From a bacterium (GTDB lineage: Bacteria; Sumerlaeota; Sumerlaeia; SLMS01; JAHLLQ01), in NCBI GenBank assembly GCA_020444065.1, contig JAHLLQ010000002.1, positions 1-64,000 of the forward strand: a stretch of 64,000 nucleotides of DNA, given 5' to 3'. The notes beneath the pieces are model-generated. The model made no database searches. It was not told where the DNA came from and saw nothing but the letters and a program-made list of their open reading frames with translations. A program made the position numbers and the translations under genes. Positions within the stretch are counted from its first letter, which is position 1. Each line of letters opens with the position of its first letter. Positions 55,674 to 64,000 of this stretch are shown here, in pieces.

Positions 55674-56279
55674 ATGCGTTTCTCCCACGCCTTCTCCCCA
55701 GCTCTGCTGGTCATGGCCATCCTGGCGACAGCCTGCGCGGGCAGCCACACGACGTCCCGAATCGTCACGGCGGTCGGCGATGAGGACCTCGGCATCATAA
55801 AGGCCGTCTGCGAGCACTACGTTACCCAAGGAACCCCCTGGGCCCCGAATAATACCGGACCCTTCGTGGCGATACTCTCCGAAACGCCAGAGGGTGAGCC
55901 CTACAAACCCGGGGGACTGGGGCCGTGGTACGAAGAGAGCAGCATGGCAACGCGCAACTTCGAGACTCGGAACAACCTTCCATTCCAGTTCCCCGGCACT
56001 CTGCACTATGAGAACGTCGTTCTGATCGGAAGAAACGAGGCCCACAATCTGGTTCGTAAGGGGAAGTACGAAACGACCTTTCCAGACAACCGGGGCTATC
56101 TTTACTTCTGGCTGCCCGGCGAGGACATGCTCGCCGATCCCCCGGAAGCCGTCGTGTACGTCTATCACGCCGGAACGGACCGCGAACTTGGCCTCCACAT
56201 GTTTGGCGACATGGTCTTCCTGAAGAAAGTCGACGGCATCTGGACCATCACTGACATCCGGAATTCCTGGGCGTCCTGA
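55674..56279 (+). CDS. Putative lipoprotein of unknown function
   Basis: A 201-residue protein with a lipoprotein-type signal (hydrophobic segment then ILATAC at about 16-21). The mature part has aromatic-rich beta-like sequence (NNLPFQFPGTLHYENVV, YLYFWLPGEDM) and no family I recognise. A charged linker is lacking, so it is probably a compact periplasmic domain anchored to a membrane. Monocistronic. Confidence 0.75.
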   Translation: MRFSHAFSPALLVMAILATACAGSHTTSRIVTAVGDEDLGIIKAVCEHYVTQGTPWAPNNTGPFVAILSETPEGEPYKPGGLGPWYEESSMATRNFETRNNLPFQFPGTLHYENVVLIGRNEAHNLVRKGKYETTFPDNRGYLYFWLPGEDMLADPPEAVVYVYHAGTDRELGLHMFGDMVFLKKVDGIWTITDIRNSWAS

Positions 56280-56475
56280 CTGCCCCGACCAGCCATCCGA
56301 GCCTGCCAGAGTCGAACAAGACGCCTGTCTATGCCTTGGTCCCAATCTGGTCGTGCGCGCATCTGGCGCTCAATTACGGATTCGCCATTCCCCGCAAGTC
56401 GGTCTTGCCATCGGCCCCGCTCTCTGCCTACATAGCCGGTTTTGACCACGATGATATGGAGAGCGCACCTACACA

Positions 56476-57786
56476 ATGAACGTTCCGGAACTGATTTACA
56501 AGAAGCGCCAGGGCGGCGAACTGACACGCGAAGAGATTGAGTTCCTCATCCGAGGCTACGTCAGCGGCGACGTGCCCGAGTACCAGATTTCTGCCTTCCT
56601 GATGGCCGTTTTCTTCAAGAGCATGACGCCAGAGGAAGCCGCCGCGCTGACCCGCGTGATGATGACCTCGGGCGATACCTTCGACCTGTCCTCGATCCCC
56701 GGAATCAAGACCGACAAGCACTCGACCGGCGGCGTGGGCGACAAGGTCTCCCTGATTCTGGCCCCCCTCGTGGCGGCGGCCGGCGTGGTCGACCCCATGG
56801 TTTCCGGGCGCGGCCTGGGACACAGCGGCGGCACTCTCGACAAGCTCGACGCGATCCCCGGCTATCGCTGGGCGCTCAGCGAGGCCGAATTCAAGGCGCA
56901 GCTCGATAAGATCGGCTGCGCAATCATCGGCCAGACAGAGAACTTCGTTCCCGCCGACAAGCGCCTCTACTCGCTTCGCGACGTGACGGCGACTGTCGAG
57001 TCGATCCCGCTGATCTGCGGCTCGATTCTCTCCAAGAAGGCCGCTTCCGGGGCCGACGCTCTCGTGATGGACGTCAAATGCGGCTCGGGCGCATTCATGG
57101 ATACCTTCGAGAAAGCCAGCGCGCTGGCGCGCCAACTCGTTGCCATCGGGACAGCCCTCGGAATGAAGATGAGCGCGATGATCACTCAGATGAGTCAACC
57201 TCTCGGCGATATGGTTGGCAACAGCCTTGAAATCCTCGAGACGCTCGATCTTCTCGAAGGCAAAGGCCCGGCGGATTCACGCGAATGCACGCTGCGCCTT
57301 GGTGCGGACATGCTCGTTCACGCCGGCAAGGCCGCAGATTCCGACGCGGCATACGCGACTCTCGTCAAGCTGCTCGACGACGGCTCAGCGATGGCGAAGT
57401 TCGAGGAGTGGATCACGGCCCAGGGCGGCGACGCCAACATCATCCGCGACCGCAGCCTGCTGCCCCAGGTCAAGACTACGGAGACATACAAGGCTTCCCG
57501 CTCCGGCGTCATTCAGTCCATGGACACGCGCAAGATCGGCGTCGCGGGCAATACGCTCGGGGCCGGACGCATGAAGACTACGGATACGGTCGACCTGGCC
57601 GTTGGTCTGCATGTCCATCGCAAGGTGGGTGAGAAGGTGTCGGCGGGCGATGAGATCATGACGATCTACCACCGTGATGAGAAGGGCCTGAATGAGTGCA
57701 AGCGACTTCTCGACGAAGCGATTGTCATTGGGGACGAGCCGACAAAGCCGCTCGAATTGATCCTCGATCGCATCTGGGAAGCCTGA
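56476..57786 (+). CDS. deoA: Thymidine/pyrimidine-nucleoside phosphorylase
   Basis: A 436-residue enzyme that splits thymidine or uridine with phosphate to base and (deoxy)ribose 1-phosphate. KHSTGGVGDKVSL, SGRGLGHSGGTLDKLDAIPG (the family signature), and KCGSGAFM are intact. Length and C-terminal biotin-like fold region fit the pyrimidine-nucleoside phosphorylase (pdp) type as well as DoeA; specificity cannot be separated by sequence alone. Provides salvage of pyrimidines. Confidence 0.95.
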   Translation: MNVPELIYKKRQGGELTREEIEFLIRGYVSGDVPEYQISAFLMAVFFKSMTPEEAAALTRVMMTSGDTFDLSSIPGIKTDKHSTGGVGDKVSLILAPLVAAAGVVDPMVSGRGLGHSGGTLDKLDAIPGYRWALSEAEFKAQLDKIGCAIIGQTENFVPADKRLYSLRDVTATVESIPLICGSILSKKAASGADALVMDVKCGSGAFMDTFEKASALARQLVAIGTALGMKMSAMITQMSQPLGDMVGNSLEILETLDLLEGKGPADSRECTLRLGADMLVHAGKAADSDAAYATLVKLLDDGSAMAKFEEWITAQGGDANIIRDRSLLPQVKTTETYKASRSGVIQSMDTRKIGVAGNTLGAGRMKTTDTVDLAVGLHVHRKVGEKVSAGDEIMTIYHRDEKGLNECKRLLDEAIVIGDEPTKPLELILDRIWEA

Positions 57787-57789
57787 CGA

Positions 57790-58449
57790 TCAGGTGAAAT
57801 TCCGACCGCCCTGTCGGATCAGTCGACGCTCCTCGGATGCCGTCTGCTCGATCCGATAGCGCCAGCTTTCTTTCAGGGGCTGGACTGGGAACTCCTCCCG
57901 GACCAGCCCCTCTCCATTTTCGGTCCACGATTCCCGAATCACGTTGTACTCCCCGGGCGGCAGATCGAACTCATCGCTTGTTTCCGGGCCGAGCAACAGG
58001 ACGAACGGTTCGTCCCCATTCTCGGGCTCGAAAGTCAGCCGCACACACAGTTCGCGAAACTCATTCACGACTTCCACGATCGCGCCGCGCGGTTCGGTCG
58101 AGAGAATCCGACCTTGTTCTTCGAGCAGCGGTTTCGATTCCTTCTGCGTCACGCGCCGACCGCCTTCGATGCGAGAGGCCACGTGTCCGATCTGCGCCAT
58201 CATCTGATCGACTTCAGAAACGGGTTCGGGCGTTCCGGTGGGGGAGGGCGTGGGGGAAGGCTCGACGTGGAACATCTCTGCGGCGGGCGCCTCGAAAGGA
58301 GGGCCGTCGGGATCGGACGTGCGCCACTGCTGTGGCGGCGTCCATGGGACTTCCGACCGCGCAAAGACTGCCTCAAGCGTAAGCGTCGGACTCGTGGCAG
58401 CCACGGGTCCGACGCAAAACACAAACAGACAGACGAGAATTCGGATCAT
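57790..58449 (-). CDS. Secreted protein of unknown function
   Basis: A 219-residue protein with a signal peptide (MIRILVCLFVFCVGPVAA). A Pro/Thr/Ser-rich linker (PSPTPSPTGTPEP) precedes an amphipathic helix (about 80-120) and a C-terminal beta-like domain ending YNVIRESW...EEFPVQPLKESWRYRIEQTA. No known family. Start moved from 58512 to 58449 because the signal peptide begins there and the upstream part overlaps the FHA gene. Follows the FHA-GAF gene by 13 bp, so the two may be functionally linked. Confidence 0.65.
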   Translation of the reverse strand: MIRILVCLFVFCVGPVAATSPTLTLEAVFARSEVPWTPPQQWRTSDPDGPPFEAPAAEMFHVEPSPTPSPTGTPEPVSEVDQMMAQIGHVASRIEGGRRVTQKESKPLLEEQGRILSTEPRGAIVEVVNEFRELCVRLTFEPENGDEPFVLLLGPETSDEFDLPPGEYNVIRESWTENGEGLVREEFPVQPLKESWRYRIEQTASEERRLIRQGGRNFT

Positions 58450-58462
58450 CGGCACCGCCGGA

Positions 58463-59530
58463 TCAACCCACAGAGCGTTCGATCTCCAGAATGTAGTTAC
58501 CGACCTTCTCAATCAACTTCACGTGCATCGGCAGGAACTCGCGCAGCGACTTGCGCGTATCGAAGTACAGAAGCCCGCCGCGTTTGCCCTTTCGATGCAG
58601 CGGCATCGCGATGTAGCAGTGTACCTTCAGCAAGTGCATGCTCTCGCTCGACTTGTCCTCGTCCGTCGCATAACGATAGGCGTTCGAGACGAGGCGATCT
58701 TCTTTGAAAGCCTGGTTCGCCACGGTCAAGGGAACCGGGTGCTTCTTCTCGTACACCGTCCACTCTTCTTCGTTCCCCATCCATGCGCGAATCACCCAGC
58801 GGCGGTCGCGCTTGTCAGGGATCATCAGGAATCCGTTCTCCGCATCGATGGCTTCCATCAGACGGCTGATCACCATACGATACAACTCCGAGCGCCCCTT
58901 GCCGCGCTGGGTCGCCAGTTCGCCGAGAATCGAGGCCATTTTTTCCGCCACCCACAGCGAATCCTCGTGGGATTCCTTCGGCGGAGGCGGGACGACCGGT
59001 TCGTGCGGCTTGCGAACTTGCTTCGTGTCGCCGAGCAATTCGTCCGATGGCATGAACGAATCGTTCTCATCCTCATCATCTTCGACGATGCTTTCGCGAT
59101 CGGAGAGAGACAGTTCGGGAATGACGATCACATCATCTTCTTCAGCCTGGGCGATGGCGCCGCGCACGGCTTCCTCGTGACGATGGATGCGCATCACGGT
59201 CTGGCCCCAGATGTCGGCCTGCGCCGTCTCGAAGGCCTTGCATCGGAAGACGATCTCGGTCCGCCCGATCTGGATGTGGTCTCCGGTCTGGAGTTCTTCG
59301 TTTCCGATACGCTTGTTGTTCACAAACGTGCCATTGCGGCTCCGCTGATCTTCGATGGCCCAGCGCCCCTCGACGTCGAACACAATCGCGTGCGTCGACG
59401 AAACCTGCGTGTCAGGCAGAACCACATCGTTATTCGGCGTGCGCCCAATCGTGGTTCGCGCTCCCTTCGCCAACTGCTTGTGGTATGCCCAGATTCCTGG
59501 TCCATCGATCAACAAACTTGCATCGCTCAT
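58463..59530 (-). CDS. FHA domain-GAF domain signalling protein
   Basis: A 355-residue protein. Residues about 20-95 are an FHA domain (TTIGRTPNNDVVLPDTQVSSTHA, DQRSRNGTFVNN), which binds phosphothreonine. An acidic, disordered linker (about 135-190) and a GAF domain (about 200-345; AENGFLMIPDKRDRRW, HCYIAMPLHRKGKRGGLLYFD) follow. No kinase, GGDEF, or HTH output. It reads like the FHA-GAF regulators attached to serine/threonine kinase pathways, but no kinase or phosphatase is in the window. Followed by a secreted protein gene (13-bp gap). Confidence 0.9.
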   Translation of the reverse strand: MSDASLLIDGPGIWAYHKQLAKGARTTIGRTPNNDVVLPDTQVSSTHAIVFDVEGRWAIEDQRSRNGTFVNNKRIGNEELQTGDHIQIGRTEIVFRCKAFETAQADIWGQTVMRIHRHEEAVRGAIAQAEEDDVIVIPELSLSDRESIVEDDEDENDSFMPSDELLGDTKQVRKPHEPVVPPPPKESHEDSLWVAEKMASILGELATQRGKGRSELYRMVISRLMEAIDAENGFLMIPDKRDRRWVIRAWMGNEEEWTVYEKKHPVPLTVANQAFKEDRLVSNAYRYATDEDKSSESMHLLKVHCYIAMPLHRKGKRGGLLYFDTRKSLREFLPMHVKLIEKVGNYILEIERSVG

Positions 59531-59769
59531 GGCTACTCAGACTCTCTCATGTTCGATTTTCGGGGCAATATCGCGCCATCGAGCCCCGCCGTGCGTCCGC
59601 TCATGGATATACAGCATCAATCGGGATGGGCAAACAGTATTTCCGAGCCTTTTTGCCCCGGCTGGGCAACACGCCCCACTCTCTTCTTGCCACCCGAATC
59701 CCCACCACCTCAAGCTCACCGATTGAATGCACCAACTCCAGCTATCCCAACAAACGGGGGAAAATCCGT

Positions 59770-60114
59770 ATGCCCGAGACTGTCTTCGGAAAGATCCTCA
59801 CTGGCGAAATCCAGGCGGACAAAGTCTGGGAAGACGATCAGTGCATCGCCATCAATGACATCAGCCCTCAGGCTCCCACGCACGTTCTGATCATTCCCCG
59901 GGCCGGCATCGCGACGCTCGACGATACCTCCGAAGAGCATACGGCGCTCCTCGGGCACGTCACCTGGGTCGCCGTACAAATCGCGCGGAAATTGGGAATC
60001 GACAAGCAAGGATACCGCCTCGTCTGGAACTGCAAGGAAAGCGGTGGCCAGGAGGTCTTCCACATCCACCTGCACCTACTTGGCGGCCGTCGCATGGACT
60101 GGCCTCCAGGCTGA
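59770..60114 (+). CDS. HIT (histidine triad) nucleotide-binding protein
   Basis: A 114-residue HINT-type protein with HIHLHLLGGR, the histidine triad, near the C terminus, and FGKILTGEIQADKVWEDDQC at the N terminus. It hydrolyses adenosine phosphoramidates or aminoacyl-adenylates. ATG 59770 follows GGGGGA; an upstream frame to 59485 has no support. Diverges from the FHA-GAF gene. Confidence 0.95.
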   Translation: MPETVFGKILTGEIQADKVWEDDQCIAINDISPQAPTHVLIIPRAGIATLDDTSEEHTALLGHVTWVAVQIARKLGIDKQGYRLVWNCKESGGQEVFHIHLHLLGGRRMDWPPG

Positions 60115-60212
60115 TCCTGGACCTGCTTATTACACTTGTGCCCCAATCCAAAAGGCGGATAATCGCCTCCAGCCTTCTGGACGTTTCAAATCTCCACGAG
60201 GAGTGAGTGATT

Positions 60213-60698
60213 ATGCGCAGGCTTCTGTTAACGGTAACAATGATGAGTCTTCTGGTCATGATGGCCGCGTTGACCGGCTGTGCGGCAGGCGAATTCGACC
60301 CTACCAAGCTCCCCAGCCCCGACAAGGTCGGATACCACGTCAATGAAGAGGACAGCACCGTGCTGTTTTACTTCCAGCCCATCTTTGCCGAGAACGTGAC
60401 GGAAAACGGCACCGACAAGCGGATGGACTGGGACGGTAGCATCGGCTCCGTCTACATCGCAGGTGAATTCAACGGCTGGGATCGTCATGATTGGGCGATG
60501 ACGAAAGATCCTGAATCGGGCATCTTCACGCTGACGAAGACCTACGAGGAAGTTGGCGGAGTTGGCGAGCACCTGTTCAAATTCGTCATTGACGGCGAAT
60601 ACTGGGTCGAGCCACCGGAGTTCTCCACTAACAAGGTCGACACCGGCCTGGCCAACGACAGCATGAACTGGATTCTGTCAGTCCCACCGAAGATGTAA
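60213..60698 (+). CDS. Lipoprotein with glycogen-binding (CBM48/AMPK1-like) domain
   Basis: A 161-residue protein with a lipoprotein signal (hydrophobic stretch then LTGC at about 20-23). The mature part has SVYIAGEFNGWDRHDWAMTKDPESGIFTLTKTYEEVG..YKFVIDGEYWVEPP, matching the CBM48/AMPK1 glycogen-binding pattern (here HLFKFVIDG). Such domains bind alpha-glucans; an exported one would bind extracellular glycogen or starch. ATG 60213 follows GAGGAG by 9 nt. glgB in the window carries a related CBM48 but is cytoplasmic. Confidence 0.8.
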   Translation: MRRLLLTVTMMSLLVMMAALTGCAAGEFDPTKLPSPDKVGYHVNEEDSTVLFYFQPIFAENVTENGTDKRMDWDGSIGSVYIAGEFNGWDRHDWAMTKDPESGIFTLTKTYEEVGGVGEHLFKFVIDGEYWVEPPEFSTNKVDTGLANDSMNWILSVPPKM

Positions 60699-60726
60699 TT
60701 CTGAACGGACAAGTCTGTTCCTGAGG

Positions 60727-60771
60727 CAAGCCCGGGGAAGCATGTTGCTTTGCGCATGTTCCCCGGGCTTG
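60727..60771. terminator. Hairpin between CBM48 lipoprotein and M20 gene
   Basis: A 13-bp stem (60727-60739 with 60759-60771, CAAGCCCGGGGAA type), extended by a paired GCATG-like pairing in the loop, between two converging genes. No T tract. Confidence 0.65.
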
Positions 60772-60792
60772 TGTATTCAGGAAGGCCTTCTG

Positions 60793-61983
60793 CTATCCAT
60801 TCATCGCAACCTGGGCCAGTACCGCCGCGCCACGCCACAATGCATCTTCGTCGATATGGAACTTTGGATGGTGCAGGAAATAGCGGTCTTCGTCGGCCGG
60901 GGCTGAGACGCCCAGGAACCCGAAGCACGACGGCCGTTCGCGGGTGTACAGCGCGAAGTCCTCGCTTCCCATAATCGGCATGGCCAGTGAGATTCCTCCC
61001 TCACCAAGCACCTCTTTTGCCGCGGCACGCATTTTCTCCGTCGCATCCACATCGTTTGTCAGGACGGGATAGCCCTCCGGCATATCGACCTTCGCCTCAC
61101 AGTCATGGGCCTGCGCAACACTCGTCGCGATTTTCTCCACCAATCCGGAGTAGTGCTCGTGCATGTCCGGCCGGAAACTGCGCACGGTGCCGTTCAAGGT
61201 CACGGTTTCGGGGATTACATTAAACGCCGACCCACCATGAATCTGGCCGATGGTTACGACCCCCGGCTCGAAAGGATCCGTCCGCCGCGAGATAATGTGT
61301 TGCAGTTCCAGGACAATCGCGGACGCCGCCACGATCGGATCGCGCGTCTCGTGCGGAGTCGCCGCGTGGCCACCCTTTCCACGCACGGTAATCGTGAACT
61401 CATCGACGCCGGCCATCAGACGACCATCCCGCAGTGCCATTGTCCCCGTGTCCTGCAATGGGTGAACGTGCAGCCCGAAGACCGAGTCCACGCCCTCCAG
61501 CATTCCCGACGCGATGAAGTCTCGCGCTCCACCGGGGAACTTCTCTTCGCCGCCCTGAAAGAACAGCCGCACCGTGCACGGAAGCTCCGCCTCGCGCTCC
61601 TTCAGAAGCCGAGCGGCCCCTAGCAGCATCGCCGTGTGCGAGTCGTGCCCGCACATGTGCGATACACCGTCCTTCTTCGACTTGTGTGCCCACTCCGTTT
61701 CCTCCTGGATCGGCAAGGCATCCATGTCTGCCCGCAGCGCAATGCAACGTTCCAGGTCCCGCCCGAGCAACTCGGCGCAAATGCCGTAGTTGCCGTTCAG
61801 CCTCGTGTGGATCGTCGTGTAGCCGAGCCACTTCAACTCGCGCTCCACATACTCTGCCGTCTTCTCCTCCTGGAAGCTCAGTTCCGGGTGCTCGTGCAGG
61901 AAACGCCGCCGGGCGATGATCCAGTCGGAAATCGACTTTGCAGCCTTGGAGATTGGTTGCCGGGCGGCCGGTGTGGTCTTCAT
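60793..61983 (-). CDS. M20 family amidohydrolase (IAA-amino acid hydrolase-like)
   Basis: A 396-residue metallohydrolase: [50 protein letters not shown], and [14 protein letters not shown], the M20D set with Zn ligands (C/H/E/H). These act on N-acyl amino acids (hippurate, IAA-amino acids, N-acetyl-diaminopimelate). ATG 61983 follows GAGGAG by 8 nt; the longer frame to 62010 is not needed. Given lysA elsewhere in the window, N-acetyl-DAP deacetylation is possible but unproven. Confidence 0.93.
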   Translation of the reverse strand: MKTTPAARQPISKAAKSISDWIIARRRFLHEHPELSFQEEKTAEYVERELKWLGYTTIHTRLNGNYGICAELLGRDLERCIALRADMDALPIQEETEWAHKSKKDGVSHMCGHDSHTAMLLGAARLLKEREAELPCTVRLFFQGGEEKFPGGARDFIASGMLEGVDSVFGLHVHPLQDTGTMALRDGRLMAGVDEFTITVRGKGGHAATPHETRDPIVAASAIVLELQHIISRRTDPFEPGVVTIGQIHGGSAFNVIPETVTLNGTVRSFRPDMHEHYSGLVEKIATSVAQAHDCEAKVDMPEGYPVLTNDVDATEKMRAAAKEVLGEGGISLAMPIMGSEDFALYTRERPSCFGFLGVSAPADEDRYFLHHPKFHIDEDALWRGAAVLAQVAMNG

Positions 61984-62149
61984 TGGGAAACTCCTCAGTT
62001 GTTTCGCCATTCAAGCTAAAGAACGCCCGTTTCCCGCGAAAGGGAAATTACGACTCTCCGAGCCATTGACGGCCGGCGGGCTCCATGGGACCAATAGGGC
62101 GGACGGGGCTTGTCGTCCTGGTCCCATCCAGCCCCAAAGGATCTTCCCC

Positions 62150-62947
62150 ATGCTGGCCAAACGCATCATTCCCTGCCTGGACGTCAAAGACGGTCGTGTT
62201 GTCAAAGGCATCAAATTCGTCGAGATCCGCGATGCCGGCGATCCCGTTGAGTGTGCCCGCGCATACGATGTTGCGGGGGCGGATGAACTCGTCTTCCTCG
62301 ACATCACGGCCAGCCACGAGCGCCGGGGAATCATGCACGACGTCGTGCGCGAGACGGCCAGCCACTGCTTCATGCCACTCACCGTTGGCGGCGGCCTTCG
62401 CACCATCGACGATATACGCGCCATGTTGAACGCCGGCGCCGACAAGGTTTCGATCAATACCCCGGCGGTCCAGAACCCGGAGTTCGTTCGCGAAGCCTCC
62501 AGTCGCTTTGGCAGCCAGTGCATCGTTGTCGCGATCGACGCACGCCGTCGCACGCCGCTTCCCGAAGGCCAACTTCGCGATCTTCGTCAGCCCGATCCGG
62601 CCGGATGGGAGGTCTACATCCATGGCGGCCGCACGCCGACCGGGCGCGACGTGCTTGAATGGGCGCGCGAAGTCGAAGAACTCGGTGCCGGTGAAATCCT
62701 GCTGACTTCCATGGACGCCGACGGCACAAAGGCCGGCTACGACCTGGCATTGACTCGCGCCGTCAGCGAAGCCGTCACCATCCCCGTCATCGCATCCGGT
62801 GGGGCGGGGACCATCGATCATCTGGCCGACGCGATAGAGATCGGCAAGGCTGACGCTGTCCTGGCCGCCAGTATCTTTCACTACGGTGAGATTCCTATCG
62901 GCGAAGTCCGCGAAGCACTCAGAGCTCGGAACCTGCCGGTGCGCTAA
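62150..62947 (+). CDS. hisF: Imidazole glycerol phosphate synthase subunit HisF
   Basis: A 265-residue cyclase that makes imidazole glycerol phosphate and AICAR in histidine synthesis with His[12 protein letters not shown] (Asp11), VVAIDARR (the second catalytic Asp), and [14 protein letters not shown] are intact. ATG 62150 was chosen because homology starts there; frames to 61916 run into the divergent gene. No other his gene is near. Stop overlaps the converging gene by 4 bp. Confidence 0.96.
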   Translation: MLAKRIIPCLDVKDGRVVKGIKFVEIRDAGDPVECARAYDVAGADELVFLDITASHERRGIMHDVVRETASHCFMPLTVGGGLRTIDDIRAMLNAGADKVSINTPAVQNPEFVREASSRFGSQCIVVAIDARRRTPLPEGQLRDLRQPDPAGWEVYIHGGRTPTGRDVLEWAREVEELGAGEILLTSMDADGTKAGYDLALTRAVSEAVTIPVIASGGAGTIDHLADAIEIGKADAVLAASIFHYGEIPIGEVREALRARNLPVR

Positions 62948-64000
62948 TCCGTCGGCTGCAGCCAAGCGCCCGAGAATAAGAACGTCAGCATTCGCTCGTC
63001 ATCGGAGTCTTCCATCGAGTCTCGTGGCACCCACGTCGGATGGTCGAGTTCCAGGATCAGTTGCTCGTGGCTCTTCTTGAACTCAATCTCGAATGTCCGG
63101 TCCGAAGCTCCGCTTCCGATTTCCTGCTTCCACTTCGTACTTTCCTTCGGAACGGATATCCCGAAGGTCACAGTCTCCTCAGGATACGGCGGTCGGTACA
63201 TTGCGATGGTCAACTTGTAGCGACCCGCAGGCACAGGCTTGTCGAACCGAATCCTGACCGGACCATCCACGCCCCATCGAAAGACAGCCTGCGAGTTTCC
63301 CTCGAGCCCTGACCAGCCATCGAACGCCGACTGAGCCTCTGGAGTCGCGACTGCTATTGCGTCATCGGGGACTTGACGGCTCAGGGGATTTCCTTCGGCC
63401 AAGGATCGCGCGAGGCTGTGTTTGATTCCTCGAAGTCGATAGACGGAGTATTCCTCGGCGAACCTTGGGAAATCGCCCATGTCCGTCTTCTCCGCCAGAT
63501 CCCCGCTCTCCGCGGAGGAGCGCAGCAGGCCCTCGTTGAGCCGTTCGATGTCCATCCAGATGCTTGCTCGTACGATTGTCACATCGGTGACCGAATCGGG
63601 AAGCTCCGCAAGGTCATCGATGGGGTGGACATCGAAGTCCTTCAGCGCCGGTTTCATGTAGGGGATCATTTCCTCCGGCATCATGTAGATCGCTTCCCCG
63701 GCGGGCGGAAACAGCCATGCCGATTCCTGCCTCCAGGTGTACAGACCTCCCTCCTTCAACTCGATTTGCGTCTTCTGAGTTTGTCCCAGAACGGCGGCCC
63801 CGACCCACGGAATCACAACGATCCATACCCAGACTTGCCGGCCGCCGAGTCGTGCAATTCCCCAGGCACCTAGCGCGACGAGCCCGATGATCCAAGGGCC
63901 GATTGTGAAGACGGGATAACGCGGACCATGAAAGATGGGCGCGATTTCCAGGTAATCTACTCCCCACTGGATCAGCACATTCACGATGGTCATCAGAATC
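62944..64000 (-). CDS. C-terminal part of a membrane protein (5' end beyond window)
   Basis: At least 352 codons, open to the right edge. Two hydrophobic helices (about 25-60 from the left of the shown part) follow a loop with [15 protein letters not shown], reminiscent of the last helices of an ArnT/PMT-like glycosyltransferase. The extracytoplasmic part then has a mixed domain and a C-terminal beta sandwich ([25 protein letters not shown]...[14 protein letters not shown]). The family cannot be fixed without the N terminus. Confidence 0.65.
   Translation of the reverse strand, partial: ILMTIVNVLIQWGVDYLEIAPIFHGPRYPVFTIGPWIIGLVALGAWGIARLGGRQVWVWIVVIPWVGAAVLGQTQKTQIELKEGGLYTWRQESAWLFPPAGEAIYMMPEEMIPYMKPALKDFDVHPIDDLAELPDSVTDVTIVRASIWMDIERLNEGLLRSSAESGDLAEKTDMGDFPRFAEEYSVYRLRGIKHSLARSLAEGNPLSRQVPDDAIAVATPEAQSAFDGWSGLEGNSQAVFRWGVDGPVRIRFDKPVPAGRYKLTIAMYRPPYPEETVTFGISVPKESTKWKQEIGSGASDRTFEIEFKKSHEQLILELDHPTWVPRDSMEDSDDERMLTFLFSGAWLQPTD

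Noticed and set aside
1-64000. tRNA, rRNA, IS elements or prophage
   Set aside because: No cloverleaf-like sequence, transposase, integrase or phage structural gene was seen in any interval.

Overview
This 64 kb window is a GC-rich (about 60 %), gene-dense chromosomal segment with roughly 46 protein genes. I see no rRNA, tRNA, insertion sequence, prophage or CRISPR array. Gene content points to a free-living, cobalamin-using, diderm-type bacterium: a class II (B12-dependent) ribonucleotide reductase, a two-subunit methylmalonyl-CoA mutase, phosphatidylserine decarboxylase, several lipoproteins, a Tat-exported oxidoreductase, and a very large secreted multidomain protein with both dockerin-like and cohesin-like modules. 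A canonical ftsZ argues against a typical planctomycete. An under-sampled lineage near the FCB/PVC groups (for example Sumerlaeota or Hydrogenedentota) would fit, but that is an impression from gene content, not a demonstrated placement.

Layout. 1-865: the 5' part of a TIR-WD40 gene (minus) whose WD40 repeats are identical at DNA level. 1076-4798: nrdJ (minus), preceded by a 694-bp non-coding region carrying four (possibly six) DnaA-box-like 9-mers spaced one helical turn apart. 5493-8774: DUF58, DUF4129-like membrane protein and an orphan DNA methyltransferase in overlapping reading frames, then ftsY. 10209-16207 (minus): a secreted serine hydrolase and a heat-shock cluster (hsp20-hsp20-clpB). 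16530-20122: FMN reductase, DoxX, a VOC protein, a Tat aldo/keto reductase, and a response regulator fused to an NTF2-like domain. 20267-22486: glgB. 22565-26926 (minus): mutA-mutB. 27108-31k: lysA, a MerR regulator, psd, a VanZ-like protein. 30561-36735: GHL10-type glycoside hydrolase, small membrane protein, histidine kinase, glycosyltransferase, ftsZ. 37008-41449 (minus): PL10-like lyase, a radical SAM protein with an N-terminal SPASM-like domain, a Mg-chelatase-like AAA ATPase. 41671: NifX-like protein. 42055-46737 (minus): three tandem paralogous membrane proteins of unknown function. 46824-55448 (minus): msrA and a 2684-residue surface protein. 55674-64000: lipoproteins, thymidine phosphorylase, FHA-GAF protein, HIT protein, glycogen-binding-like lipoprotein, M20 amidohydrolase, hisF, and the C-terminal part of a membrane protein that runs off the window.

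Most likely places for something new are the TIR-WD40 gene at the left edge (a candidate NAD-degrading immune effector with a homogenised recognition array), the triple-paralog membrane cluster with conserved ends and divergent middles, the phased 9-mer array upstream of nrdJ, the dockerin/cohesin giant, and the radical SAM protein with permuted domain order. All functional statements rest on motifs and family knowledge read from the sequence; no database search was run.
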